From Clitoria ternatea (Eukaryota > Streptophyta > Magnoliopsida > Fabales > Fabaceae), in assembly GCA_037962975.1 (NCBI GenBank), contig CM075674.1, positions 91,342,501 through 91,406,500 on the forward strand: a stretch of DNA of 64,000 bases, in the 5' to 3' direction. This document shows, one piece after another, positions 21,630 through 31,512 of this stretch. Position numbers and translations under genes: made by a program. Each line of letters starts with the position of its first letter. Position 1 is the stretch's first letter. The notes below the pieces were generated by a model. That model saw nothing but the letters and a program-made list of their open reading frames with translations, made no database searches and had not been told where the DNA came from.

Positions 21630-23024
21630 TGTTGTTCAAGTGGCTTCAATACTCAAGAGGGGGGGTGAATTAAGTTATAAAACTTTTGATTGGAATGCCT
21701 TTGAAATTGATTTTTATAACCAAGTTTATGAGAATATGCAAGTGAAATTAAGTAAAGGGAAATATGCAAAGCACTACAATGGAAAATATTGCTAAGGCAA
21801 TTTAGCAAACACTTGGTAGGCAGCTTTTGAAGTATAACAAATTAAGCAAATTCAAGTATGAACTTCACAAGCAATCAATACCAATCAATCAATATACAGT
21901 ATATGAAAGTAAAGAGTAAGGAAGAGAAGCTTGCAAACCGATGTAACGAGTTCCACCCAAACCGGTGTACGTCTCGCCTCTAAGCAACCCACTTAGAGGA
22001 TTTCCACTATTGAAGTTTAGAGATACAAGCTATGAGTAATTACAGCTTCCTAGTGTCCCACACTCAAGAACTCAATCCTCACTAGCACTAGGGCAACCCA
22101 CCCAATCTCTCAAACTCTCAATACCCAAAGGTTGAACCTCAACCTTTGTGACCACTCAACCTAGAGTGAAAATCTCTTGTGTTTTTGAAGTGTTTACAAA
22201 TGAATGACTCTCTTAATAGAGTGAATAGACAATGATAGCTCACAAACTTTCTAATCTCTCAAGATGAGAGGATATACAAATGAAATTCAAGATACAAGAA
22301 ATAGGGCTTACAAAGCACAAAATAGAGCAAAAGATTTGTAGCTTCTTGGTGTTTTTTGTGCTTGTGTTTCTCTTCAATTTATAGAGCTAATTGAGGTGTT
22401 GAGGTATGCCCTTCTTCTTCCTAGCCGTTGCACTTAGTGGAATTTCGAAGAATGGTGGAGACATGAGCTGGTTTCCCACTTAAATGTGTTTTTCCACTAG
22501 TGTAATCGATTACACCCTCGCGTTGTAATCGATTAGCTTCAAGTCAGAGAGTCCATAATCGATTATTTCATTTCCTGTAATCGATTAGCATCTGTACCTG
22601 ATGCATTTAATTTGATTTCGCAACTTCCTAATCGATTAGCATGTCTTGTAATCGATTACCTTAATTCCAGTAGCCTCCTAATCGATTGTGCAACTTCCCT
22701 TAATCGATTAGCAAATATACCTGATACATTTAATCTTATTTTTGACAGTTGTAATCGATTACATCAAATTAGTAGTCGATTAGTTTAAATCCAGTAGCTT
22801 CATAATCGATTAGATTCATTTCCATAATCGATTAGCTCATTGCCTGAATCAATTTCTTCCAAAATAGAGTGTTCCTAATCGATTAGCATAAGTGACCTAA
22901 TCGATTAGCTTCGCTGTTACTTAGCACCTGATTCCATATCTTTGTTTTTGCATAGATTTCTTCAAGAGTGCTTGTCATTATCAAAATCTTTGAACATCCT
23001 TGAGCCTGTATACATATTCAAACA
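21630..23024 (-). repeat. 3' LTR of Sirevirus
   Basis: TGTTGTTCAAGTGG at the left end, ...TTCAAACA at the right. One base shorter than the other LTR because of a G-run of 7 versus 8. Contains the TAATCGATTA cluster at 22497-22912 and a TATA copy at 22377-22383. Confidence 0.95.
22497..22915. repeat. TAATCGATTA palindrome cluster in 3' LTR
   Basis: About 14 copies of TAATCGATT(A/G), one degenerate (AGTCGATT), spaced roughly 15-55 bp. The 10-bp core is a perfect palindrome. The copy in the other LTR is at 30983-31402. Confidence 0.95.
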
Positions 23025-23370
23025 CATTCTCCCCCTTTTTGATGATGACAACTATGTTCATCTCTTGAGGGTTGTTAGTTAAGCAATTAAACTTATCTCT
23101 AATTTTATCTCTTTGCAAAAACATCTCTGCTGCATTATCTCTTTTTCAAATAGCAGATTATCTATTGACCAAATTTAAAAATAGAATCTTTATCACATTC
23201 AGCAGCATTATCTATTTCTTATCTCTTTTTATCTCTTTAACAAATAAATCTCCCCCTATCAAAAGGAATTTATTAATCCTATCTTTTTCAGATTTTAAAC
23301 AAGATGATAAGTAAGATATGAACAAAATGATAAGCAAGATATGAACAGTTATTCTTCTCCCCCTTTGGAA
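23025..23370 (-). other. Polypurine tract and two downstream PPT-like copies of Sirevirus
   Basis: The tract against the LTR (23025-23040) reads AAAAAGGGGGAGAATG on the minus strand. Related GGGGGAGA tracts lie at 23248-23259 and 23354-23367. Several polypurine tracts after the last ORF have been described as a Sirevirus trait. Confidence 0.8.
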
Positions 23371-23523
23371 TCATCAAAAATAATTCGTGCAAGTAATGAG
23401 ATAAAAATATGATGAACTAAAAATTTATTGAATTGCAGAAGGATGAGAATTACATGAAGCAAACTATTCAGAATTTAAAAAACAATAACATAAGCACCCT
23501 AAAACAAAAGCATAACTAAGGAT

Positions 23524-24645
23524 CTAATTATCCAGATTAAAAAAGCGAATTTCAGCGATTTGGTGGGATAGCTCTTCATAGCGTTGTTGCATCATCTCGA
23601 AGTGTTGCTGCTCGGTCATTGAAAACTCTTGAAGGGAGTTCTCAAGGCGATCGAAGCGGCGGTCAAGATGGGCGTAAAGAGATGCAAATGGGTTAGCTTG
23701 GGGTGCAGATGAAGAGGCTTGGGGTGCAGCTTGTGATTGAGGAGGAGGAGGAGCGGGTTCTTCTTCAGCAGGAGCTTCGAAGGGAATGTTGGCATGAATG
23801 CCCTCCATTCGTGAGTACCATGCTCCATGTGTAAGAACAAGACCCATTTTGGTGAGGTGATGGGTGCCAATGCAAGCTCTAGGAGGCACTTTTTCTGATA
23901 ATTCTCCAGCCAAGTCTACTCCACAATATTTGAAAATTTTAGTAAGGAGAATACCATAAGGGAGTTTTTGTTGGTCCTTGGCGTGGCGCATATGAAATTT
24001 GACCAACTGAACCCAGTTGATCTCCTTATGATTCAGCATTGCCCACATCAAGAGGACATCATCCTCTTCTACCAAAGCATAGTTCCCTCCACGAGGAACA
24101 ATCATCTTGACCAAGAAAAAGTGAAGTAACCGGTTATTCATGGTCAAGTGGCCTACCAACTTGTGGTTGCTCCTGGGGCGGTCAGCTTTCCACAAGGATT
24201 GACGAGCAGTTAGAGCGTTGAAGCCCCATTCGTCTTCCAGTTCTCCTCCATCAAAATCAGCATTGTTGAGAGGCAGTTGGGAGATTTCCGCAAATTGAGC
24301 ATTGGAAAGCTTAATGGTTGTGTTCTTCACTTTGGACTCAACCATGCCATTCACAAGGCGGAGATTGCAGTAAAATACCCTTATTAGTTCAGGGTAGTAC
24401 TCTTCTTCCTTGAGGGAGAGGAAAGGAAAGAGATTGTAGTGGTGAAGGCTTTGAGTGAAGGTTAGGCTGGGGTTGTCGAAAGTGTCGGCAATGGTGTAGT
24501 GGGGGGTCATTATCTCCTTTTCAGAAAAGTTTTTCATGAAATTTTGGAGGTCTCTAGGAGAAGCAAAGAACCTTGAAAAATCAAGGGGGTTATGGGCCTG
24601 AGCTACGGAAGACCTTGCTCTCTTGACATTGCGAGATGAAGACAT
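23524..24645 (-). CDS. Sirevirus env-like ORF (putative plant transposon protein domain), 373 aa
   Basis: Function unknown; such ORFs were called env-like by position only. The start is MSSSRNVKRARSS at 24645. Residues about 40-250 resemble the putative plant transposon protein domain (segments YPELIRVFYCNL, NAQFAEISQLP, PRGGNYALVEEDDVLLMWAM, PYGILLTKIF). Then follow a Pro/Ala-rich linker with PAPPPPQSQ and a C-terminal coiled-coil-like segment (LDRRFDRLENSLQEF). I see no signal peptide and no membrane segment, so an envelope role is not supported here. It is about 670 bp beyond the pol stop. It is shorter than the env-like protein I recall for SIRE1. The frame is open, with no sign of decay. 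Confidence 0.8.
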   Translation of the reverse strand: MSSSRNVKRARSSVAQAHNPLDFSRFFASPRDLQNFMKNFSEKEIMTPHYTIADTFDNPSLTFTQSLHHYNLFPFLSLKEEEYYPELIRVFYCNLRLVNGMVESKVKNTTIKLSNAQFAEISQLPLNNADFDGGELEDEWGFNALTARQSLWKADRPRSNHKLVGHLTMNNRLLHFFLVKMIVPRGGNYALVEEDDVLLMWAMLNHKEINWVQLVKFHMRHAKDQQKLPYGILLTKIFKYCGVDLAGELSEKVPPRACIGTHHLTKMGLVLTHGAWYSRMEGIHANIPFEAPAEEEPAPPPPQSQAAPQASSSAPQANPFASLYAHLDRRFDRLENSLQEFSMTEQQHFEMMQQRYEELSHQIAEIRFFNLDN

Positions 24646-24869
24646 GGTAAGGAAGGCAAAGAAGAAGATGAAGAGAGAAGAGTGCTTGAGAGTTTTGGAG
24701 AGGTTTGAGAGGGAGGAGGTATTGTGAGATAAGAAAGTGAAGAGAGGGGTATTTATAGGTGAGAATTAGGTTTAGGAAGGAGGAAAGCGGGTTTAGAAAG
24801 GAGTGAAGGGAGTTAAGAGAGGGAGTGGTTCGAGTATGCCTTGGAAATTGCAATATTGACTCTTCAGAA

Positions 24870-25215
24870 CCGAGGCTAATCGATTACTAGACAGTGCGTA
24901 ATCGATTAGATCACTGTTTCTGGGGAATTTCAAACGTTTCGTACAGAGCGTAATCGATTAGAGACTTTGACTAATCGATTAGTTAAGAAACAGAACAGTC
25001 CTAATCGATTGGAGCAGGATGGTAATCGATTATGGAGAAGAGGAAACGTTTTGAACCTGAAACAGAGGCTGTGTAATCGATTGTGGATCAAGGGCAATCG
25101 ATTAGCTTAGAAACAGAATGATTGTAATCGATTAGGAACTTTTACTAATCGATTATACTAGAAACAGAAGCATAGTAATCGATTGTGAGGATGCATGTAA
25201 TCGATTATTGATTCA
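24870..25215. repeat. TAATCGATTA palindrome cluster between pol and env-like ORF
   Basis: Twelve copies of (T/C)AATCGATT(A/G) in about 345 bp, with the same core as in the LTRs but different spacers. It occupies the intergenic gap just upstream of the env-like start. Confidence 0.93.
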
Positions 25216-25316
25216 AAAACTTCAGGTTTTTCATACAGCAAAGTTCCAAACATGAAATGTGATATATACCATTCATCATGCCATACAACATAGTTTTTAT
25301 CAAAATATTCTATCAT

Positions 25317-28300
25317 TCAAACACAATTTGACATGTCAAGAATGCCTAATTCTCTTCTAATGTGAATGAATTGTTCTCTAGCCAAGGGTTTTGTGAAAAT
25401 ATCTGCTAGTTGCCTAGAAGTTTCAACATGTTCAAGTACACAATCCCCTTTTAACACATGATCTCTAATGAAATGATGCCTAATCTCAATGTGCTTGGTT
25501 CTAGAGTGCATTACAGGATTCTTTGAGATATTAATGGCACTAGTATTATCACATTTGATGGGTACTTTGTTTAAAACAATGCCAAAATCAAGAAGTTGTT
25601 GTCTCATCCAAAGAATTTGAGCACAACAACTACCGGCGGCTACATATTCTGCCTCAGCCGTCGATAATGCAACACTTGCTTGCTTCTTGCTATGCCAAGA
25701 AACAAGGGAGCTACCAAGTAAATGACATGTGCCACTAGTACTTTTTCTATCAAGTTTACAGCCAGCAAAGTCAGAGTCGAAATATCCTAAAAGATTACAT
25801 TCAACGCCTTTGGGATACCATAAACCAACATCTTGAGTACCCACAAGATATTTCAAAATTCTTTTTACGGCAGTTAAATGTGATTCTTTAGGACATGCTT
25901 GATATCTAGCACACATGCATACCGCAAACATAATATCGGGCCTACTAGCAGTTAAATACAGTAAGGATCCAATCATACCTCGATATTTGGTGATTTCAAT
26001 GTCCTTACCCTTTTCATCTTTATCTAAATAGCAAGATGTGCTCATGGGTGTAGCTATTTCGTTTGCCTTGTCCATTTCAAACCTTTTGAGCAGTTCTTTA
26101 CAATACTTGGTTTGACTTATGAACGTTCCATCATTTGCTTGTTTTATTTGTAATCCAAGAAAGAAGGTGAGTTCTCCCATCAAGGACATTTCAAACTCAT
26201 TCTGCATAATCTTGGCAAACTCTTGACAAAGATTTTCATTAGTAGCACCGAATATTATATCATCAACATAAATTTGTACCAAAAGAATGTCATTATTTTT
26301 GCGTTTTATAAATAGTGTAGTATCAACCTTTCCTCTTTCAAATTTATGTTCTAAAAGGAATTTACTTAGTCTTTCATACCAAGCTCTTGGAGCTTGTTTC
26401 AAACCATATAAAGCTTTTCTCAATTTGAAGACATGGTTTGGAAATTTATGATTTTCAAAGCCGGGAGGTTGATCTACATAAACTTCTTCTTGAATGAAGC
26501 CGTTTAAAAATGCACTTTTGACATCCATTTGATACAGTTTAAAATCCATACAGCATGCAAAAGCTAGCAATAGCCTAATGGCTTCTAACCTAGATACGGG
26601 AGCATACGTTTCTTCATAATCTATTCCCTCTTCTTGATTGTATCCCTTTGCAACTAGTCTAGCTTTGTTTCTTGTTATTATACCATTTTCATCTAACTTA
26701 TTTCTAAAAACCCATTTGGTGCCTATTATTAGATGGTCATTGGGTCTTGGCACAAGTTCCCAAACTTCATTTCTTTCAAATTGGTTTAACTCTTCTTGCA
26801 TGGCCAACATCCAATGCTCATCAATAATGGCTTCATCAATGTTTTTGGGTTCGATTTGGGATACAAAAGCTAAGTGATTGCATGCATTTCTAATGGCATT
26901 TCGAGTACTTACCCCTTTGGTTATTTCTCCAATGATTTTGTCCAAGGGATGATCCTTTAAGGTTACCCAATCTTGTTGCTTATCAATTTGTGTTGCTCCT
27001 CCATCATTGTTGACTTCTTCTTTGTCTTCCAAGTTCATTTCTTGGAAGGTACCTACAAGATCATCAACATCTTCCTTTCTCGGAGGGTTATGGCTAATTT
27101 CATCAAATTTAACATGAATAGATTCCTCAATGGTATTTGTTTGTTTGTTGAAGATTCTATAAGATTTACTTGATTGAGAGTATCCTAGGAATATTGCCTC
27201 ATCAGATTTTGCATCAAACTTTCCTAGATTATCCTTTCCGTTGTTGAGCACAAAACATTTACATCCAAAAATATGAAAGTGTGCAATGTTAGGTTTTCTA
27301 CCCTTGTAAAGCTCATAGGGGGTTTTCTTTAAAATAGGTCTTATCAAACATCTATTCATAACATAACACGCGGTGTTTACCGCATCGGCCCAAAAATGTT
27401 TTGCAATATTGTTTTCACTTAGCATGGTTCTAGCAAGCTCCACTAAAGATCTATTTTTCCTTTCAACTACTCCATTTTGTTGTGGAGTTCTAGGAGCTGA
27501 AAAATTGTGATTGATACCATGTTTTTCGCAAAACTTTTTAAAAGATTGATTTTCAAATTCTCCCCCATGATCGGTTCTAATGGATGCAATTTTTGAGTTT
27601 TGCTCATTTTGGATAATCTTTGCAAGTTTCTTGAATGCATGATATGCTTCATTTTTATGAGCAAGAAACAATGTCCATGTATATCTTGAATAGTCATCTA
27701 CTATAACTAGACCATAGTGATTGCCTCCAAAGCTTTTGATTTTGGATGGTCCAAATAAGTCCATGTGCAAAAGTTGTAAAGGCCTTTGAGTGGAAACAAT
27801 GTTTTTGGATTGAAAGGATGCCTTTACTTGTTTTCCCTTTTGACATGCATCACAAAATCTATTTTCAAATTTAAGCTTTGGTAAACCAATTACTAAATCT
27901 TTAGAAACAAGTTTGTTCAAGTGGTCTACATGTATATGAGCTATTCTTCTATGCCATAGCCAAGTTTTATCCTCTTTAGAAATAAAGCATTGTTCATCAT
28001 TTGTAGACAAACTATCCACATCAATCATGTAAATGTTATCAATTCTTTTTCCAACAAATTTGACCTCTTTGTTTAGCTTATTCTCAATTATACAACAATT
28101 GGTTTCAAATAAAACTCTATATCCTTTGTCACATAATTGACTTATGCTAAGTAGATTATGTTTGAGGCCTTCAACATACAATACGTCACTTATGGAGGTG
28201 GAAGAATTCTTACCAATATTTCCAATGCCTAGGATTCTTCCTTTAGTGTTATCTCCGTAGGTGACACTTCCTTTTCTTTTGGGAGTGAATGATGTAAATT

Positions 28301-28343
28301 TGCTTATGTCTCCCGTCATATGCTTTGAACACCCACTATCCAA
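25317..28343 (-). CDS. pol: Sirevirus pol: protease, integrase, reverse transcriptase, RNase H (1008 aa open)
   Basis: Makes element cDNA and inserts it. The open frame starts inside the protease at the active-site motif DSGCSKHMTGD (residues 2-12); the true start lies upstream. The integrase zinc domain uses His131, His136, Cys164 and Cys167, and the catalytic Asp195, Asp258 and Glu294 are all present. RT has MDVKSAFLNG (Asp607) and YVDD at 692-695. RNase H has Asp856/858, the STAEAEY glutamates near 897-899 and Asp932. It ends EQFIHIRRELGILDMSNCV before a stop at 25317-25319. No internal stop or missing catalytic residue was seen, so this is the best preserved gene of the window. It is in a different frame from gag, separated by about 50 bp with a splice-acceptor-like tract. 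Confidence 0.95.
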   Translation of the reverse strand: MDSGCSKHMTGDISKFTSFTPKRKGSVTYGDNTKGRILGIGNIGKNSSTSISDVLYVEGLKHNLLSISQLCDKGYRVLFETNCCIIENKLNKEVKFVGKRIDNIYMIDVDSLSTNDEQCFISKEDKTWLWHRRIAHIHVDHLNKLVSKDLVIGLPKLKFENRFCDACQKGKQVKASFQSKNIVSTQRPLQLLHMDLFGPSKIKSFGGNHYGLVIVDDYSRYTWTLFLAHKNEAYHAFKKLAKIIQNEQNSKIASIRTDHGGEFENQSFKKFCEKHGINHNFSAPRTPQQNGVVERKNRSLVELARTMLSENNIAKHFWADAVNTACYVMNRCLIRPILKKTPYELYKGRKPNIAHFHIFGCKCFVLNNGKDNLGKFDAKSDEAIFLGYSQSSKSYRIFNKQTNTIEESIHVKFDEISHNPPRKEDVDDLVGTFQEMNLEDKEEVNNDGGATQIDKQQDWVTLKDHPLDKIIGEITKGVSTRNAIRNACNHLAFVSQIEPKNIDEAIIDEHWMLAMQEELNQFERNEVWELVPRPNDHLIIGTKWVFRNKLDENGIITRNKARLVAKGYNQEEGIDYEETYAPVSRLEAIRLLLAFACCMDFKLYQMDVKSAFLNGFIQEEVYVDQPPGFENHKFPNHVFKLRKALYGLKQAPRAWYERLSKFLLEHKFERGKVDTTLFIKRKNNDILLVQIYVDDIIFGATNENLCQEFAKIMQNEFEMSLMGELTFFLGLQIKQANDGTFISQTKYCKELLKRFEMDKANEIATPMSTSCYLDKDEKGKDIEITKYRGMIGSLLYLTASRPDIMFAVCMCARYQACPKESHLTAVKRILKYLVGTQDVGLWYPKGVECNLLGYFDSDFAGCKLDRKSTSGTCHLLGSSLVSWHSKKQASVALSTAEAEYVAAGSCCAQILWMRQQLLDFGIVLNKVPIKCDNTSAINISKNPVMHSRTKHIEIRHHFIRDHVLKGDCVLEHVETSRQLADIFTKPLAREQFIHIRRELGILDMSNCV

Positions 28344-28389
28344 GTACCAATGGGTGTTGCTTGCCTTGAAGCATACCTACAAAACAAAA

Positions 28390-30060
28390 TCAGTTTAGAG
28401 AACTAGGTACCCATTTTATGTTGGGTCCTTTTAGGTTAGCTTGTGGAGATGTTCCTTTGGGAACCCACACCTTTCTTAAGACCTTTGGTCCTAGTTTCCT
28501 AGCACTACACTTATAAGCACTATGTCCTTTGGTACCACAATGATTGCATTTCATAAAAGGTGAGGAGGATTTGCTTGGTGGTGCAAAGAAATTTTTATAT
28601 TGTTTCTCCATTTTGTGATTGCTATGTTCTTGGTCATATCCTAAACCGGTTTTACTAAACATGCATTTTTGTTGCCCAAGTAGGATATTCAAATTATCTC
28701 TTCCATTAGTGAACTTTTATAGTGTCCTATTTAGGTCTTCAACCTTGGTTTCTAACACAATACATCTTTTTGCAAAATCACATGGTTTATCCATGGAGCA
28801 TGTTTGAACATTTTCTAGTTCTTCTTTTAAGCTCTCATTTTCTTTACATACTTCCATGAGATGCATTTCAAGGGTATCACTAGTTTTTCTAGATGATTTA
28901 AGTCTATTAGAGACTTTTACAAATTTATCATATAATTCCTCAAAAGCATCTAACAGTTCATTTTTGTCTAAGTCAAGAAGATTTACCTCATTATCCTCTT
29001 CTTGATGATTTGCCATTAGACAAAGGTTTGCTTCTTCATTTTCTGAGTCATCCGAGCTGCTTATCTCATTTTCATCCCATGCTATATATGCTCTCCTTCT
29101 TCCTCTTTTCTCTTTTCCCTTCTTCTTAAGATTTGGGCAATCCGCTTTGAAGTGCCCTTCCTTGCCACATTCAAAACAATTGGGTGAGGAAGAATTTTCT
29201 TTAGTGATAGGTTTCTTACTTGGGTTTTTGAAGCTTCTTTGGAAGCGTTTGCCTTTCATGAATTTCCCGAAGCGTTTCACAAATAGTCCAAACTCTTCTT
29301 CTTCATCAAGTTCACTTCCGGATTCTTCTTCATTTATGGGAGTAGCCTTGAGAGCGAGACCCTTTTTCTTGGAAGATTTTTCTTCCTCTTCTGCCATCTT
29401 TAATTCTTTCAGCTCTTGTTCCTGTTCCTGCAACTTACCAAATAGTGTGGCAAGAGACATTTCGTTTATGCTAGGAGATTGTTTGATGGCGGTAACTAGC
29501 GGTTGCCATTCTCTGTTAAGACTTTTCAACACTTTATGAATGAGCTCTTTGTTAGTGTAAGTCTTTCCAAGTGTAATGAGTTGATTAATGATGAGAGTGA
29601 ATCTTTTTTGCATATCAACAATTGATTCATGAGAGTTTAATCTAAAGCACTCATATTGACTAGTTAGTGTACTAATCTTAGAGTCCTTTACATCGTTAGT
29701 ACCTTCGTGAGTTACTTGTAGAGTATCCCACATCTCTTTAGCAGTTTGGCAAGTCATTATTCTAAAAAATTCATCTTGACCTAAAGCCATAGTAATTAGA
29801 TTTTTGGCCTTGTAGCCATATTGAACTTTCTTTTCTTCCTCGCTTGTCCATTCATCTATAGGTTTTTCAACATTTTTACTATCTACTGTATGCATTGGTA
29901 TATAAGGACCATTTTCAATGGCATTCCAAATTCTCAAGTCAATTGATTGAATGAAGATTTTCATTCTCTCTTTCCAAAAGGCATACCCTTCCCCATTGAA
30001 AGCGGGAGGTCTGTTTATCGCACCACCCTCGGGAAAAACATTTTGAGAACTTGAGGCCAT
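28390..30060 (-). CDS. gag: Sirevirus gag, interrupted by one in-frame TAA
   Basis: Capsid/nucleocapsid protein. The start MASSSQNVFPEGG at 30060 is followed by a UBN2/DUF4219-type gag core (FNGEGYAFWKERM, MWDTLQVTHEG, LNREWQPLVTAIK). Next are an acidic/Lys-rich linker and a CCHC zinc knuckle CFECGKEGHFKADC (Cys295, Cys298, His303, Cys308). A coiled coil ends at a TAA (28717-28719). The frame continues past that stop into 28692-28390 with a second knuckle CNHCGTKGHSAYKC and then a TGA. The lone TAA may be a recent mutation. The pol frame begins shortly after in another register. Confidence 0.85.
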
Positions 30061-30102
30061 TTAGTCTCTTGAAGCTGTTAAGCTTGATCTACCAAGAGTC
30101 AA

Positions 30103-30114
30103 GCTCTGATACCA
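30103..30114 (-). other. Primer binding site of Sirevirus
   Basis: The minus strand reads TGGTATCAGAGCTTGA, complementary to the 3' end of initiator methionine tRNA, two bases from the LTR end. Confidence 0.93.
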
Positions 30115-30116
30115 CT

Positions 30117-31512
30117 TGTTGTTCAAGTGGCCTCAATACTCAAGAGGGGGGGGTGAATTGAGTTATAAAACTTTTGATTGGAATGCCTTTGAAATTGATT
30201 TTTATAACCAAGTTTATGAGAATATGCAAGTGAAATTAAGTAAAGGGAAATATGCAAAGCACTACAATGGAAAATATTGCTAAGGCAATTTAGCAAACAC
30301 TTGGTAGGCAGCTTTTGAAGTATAACAAATTAAGCAAATTCAAGTATGAACTTCTCAAGCAATCAATACCAATCAATCAATATACAGTATATGAAAGTAA
30401 AGAGTAAGGAAGAGAAGCTTGCAAACCGATGTAACGAGTTCCACCCAAACCGGTGTACGTCTCGCCTCTAAGCAACCCACTTAGAGGATTTCCACTATTG
30501 AAGTTTAGAGATACAAGCTATGAGTAATTGCAGCTTCCTAGTGTCCCACACTCAAGAACTCAATCCTCACTAGCACTAGGGCAACCCACCCAATCTCTCA
30601 AACTCTCAATACCCAAAGGTTGAACCTCAACCTTTGTGACCACTCAACCTAGAGTGAAAATCTCTTGTGTTTTTGAAGTGTTTACAAATGAATGACTCTC
30701 TTAATAGAGTGAATAGACAATGATAGCTCACAAACTTTCTAATCTCTCAAGATGAGAGGATATACAAATGAAATTCAAGATACAAGAAATAGGGCTTACA
30801 AAGCACAAAATAGAGCAAAAGATTTGTAGCTTCTTGGTGTTTTTTGTGCTTGTGTTTCTCTTCAATTTATAGAGCTAATTGAGGTGTTGAGGTGTGCCCT
30901 TCTTCTTCCTAGCCGTTGCACTTAGTGGAATTTCGAAGAATGGTGGAGACATGAACTGGTTTCCCACTTAAATATGTTTTTCCACTAGTGTAATCGATTA
31001 CACCCTCGCGTTGTAATCGATTAGCTTCAAGTCAGAGAGTCCATAATCGATTATTTCATTTCCTGTAATCGATTAGCATCTGTACCTGATGCATTTAATT
31101 TGATTTCGCAACTTCCTAATCGATTAGCATGTCTTGTAATCGATTACCTTAATTCCAGTAGCCTCCTAATCGATTGTGCAACTTCCCTTAATCGATTAGC
31201 AAATATACCTGATACATTTAATCTTATTTTTGACATTTGTAATCGATTACATCAAATTAGTAGTCGATTAGTTTAAATCCAGTAGCTTCATAATCGATTA
31301 GATTCATTTCCATAATCGATTAGCTCATTGCCTGAATCAATTTCTTCCAAAACAGAGTGTTCCTAATCGATTAGCATAAGTGACCTAATCGATTAGCTTC
31401 GCTGTTACTTAGCACCTGATTCCATATCTTTGTTTTTGCACAGATTTCTTCAAGAGTGCTTGTCATTATCAAAATCTTTGAACATCCTTGAGCCTGTATA
31501 CATATTCAAACA
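30117..31512 (-). repeat. 5' LTR of Sirevirus
   Basis: 1396 bp, TG...CA on the plus strand. It contains the TAATCGATTA cluster (30983-31402), inferred to lie in U3, upstream of the TATA box. Confidence 0.95.
30865..30871 (-). promoter_or_regulatory. TATA box in Sirevirus 5' LTR
   Basis: The minus strand reads GCTCTATAAATTGAAG. The TAATCGATTA cluster lies directly upstream of it in element orientation (higher plus-strand coordinates), as a promoter-proximal array would. Confidence 0.65.

Larger units (their letters stand above)
21630..31512 (-). mobile_element. Sirevirus (SIRE1/Maximus-type Ty1/copia) with env-like ORF, 9883 bp
   Basis: LTRs 21630-23024 and 30117-31512 differ at only about a dozen positions by eye (around 99% identical). 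The duplication GGTTC flanks both sides (21625-21629, 31513-31517). The order on the minus strand is 5' LTR, initiator-Met primer site, gag, pol (protease-integrase-RT-RNase H), env-like ORF, polypurine tracts, 3' LTR. Integrase before RT defines Ty1/copia. An ORF after pol and repeated polypurine tracts define Sireviruses. It looks recent, though gag and pol are not in one frame. Confidence 0.95.

Noticed and set aside
22497..22915. TAATCGATTA cluster as a CRISPR-like or origin-like array
   Set aside because: Short palindromes with irregular spacing inside an LTR; a regulatory or binding cluster is the simpler reading.
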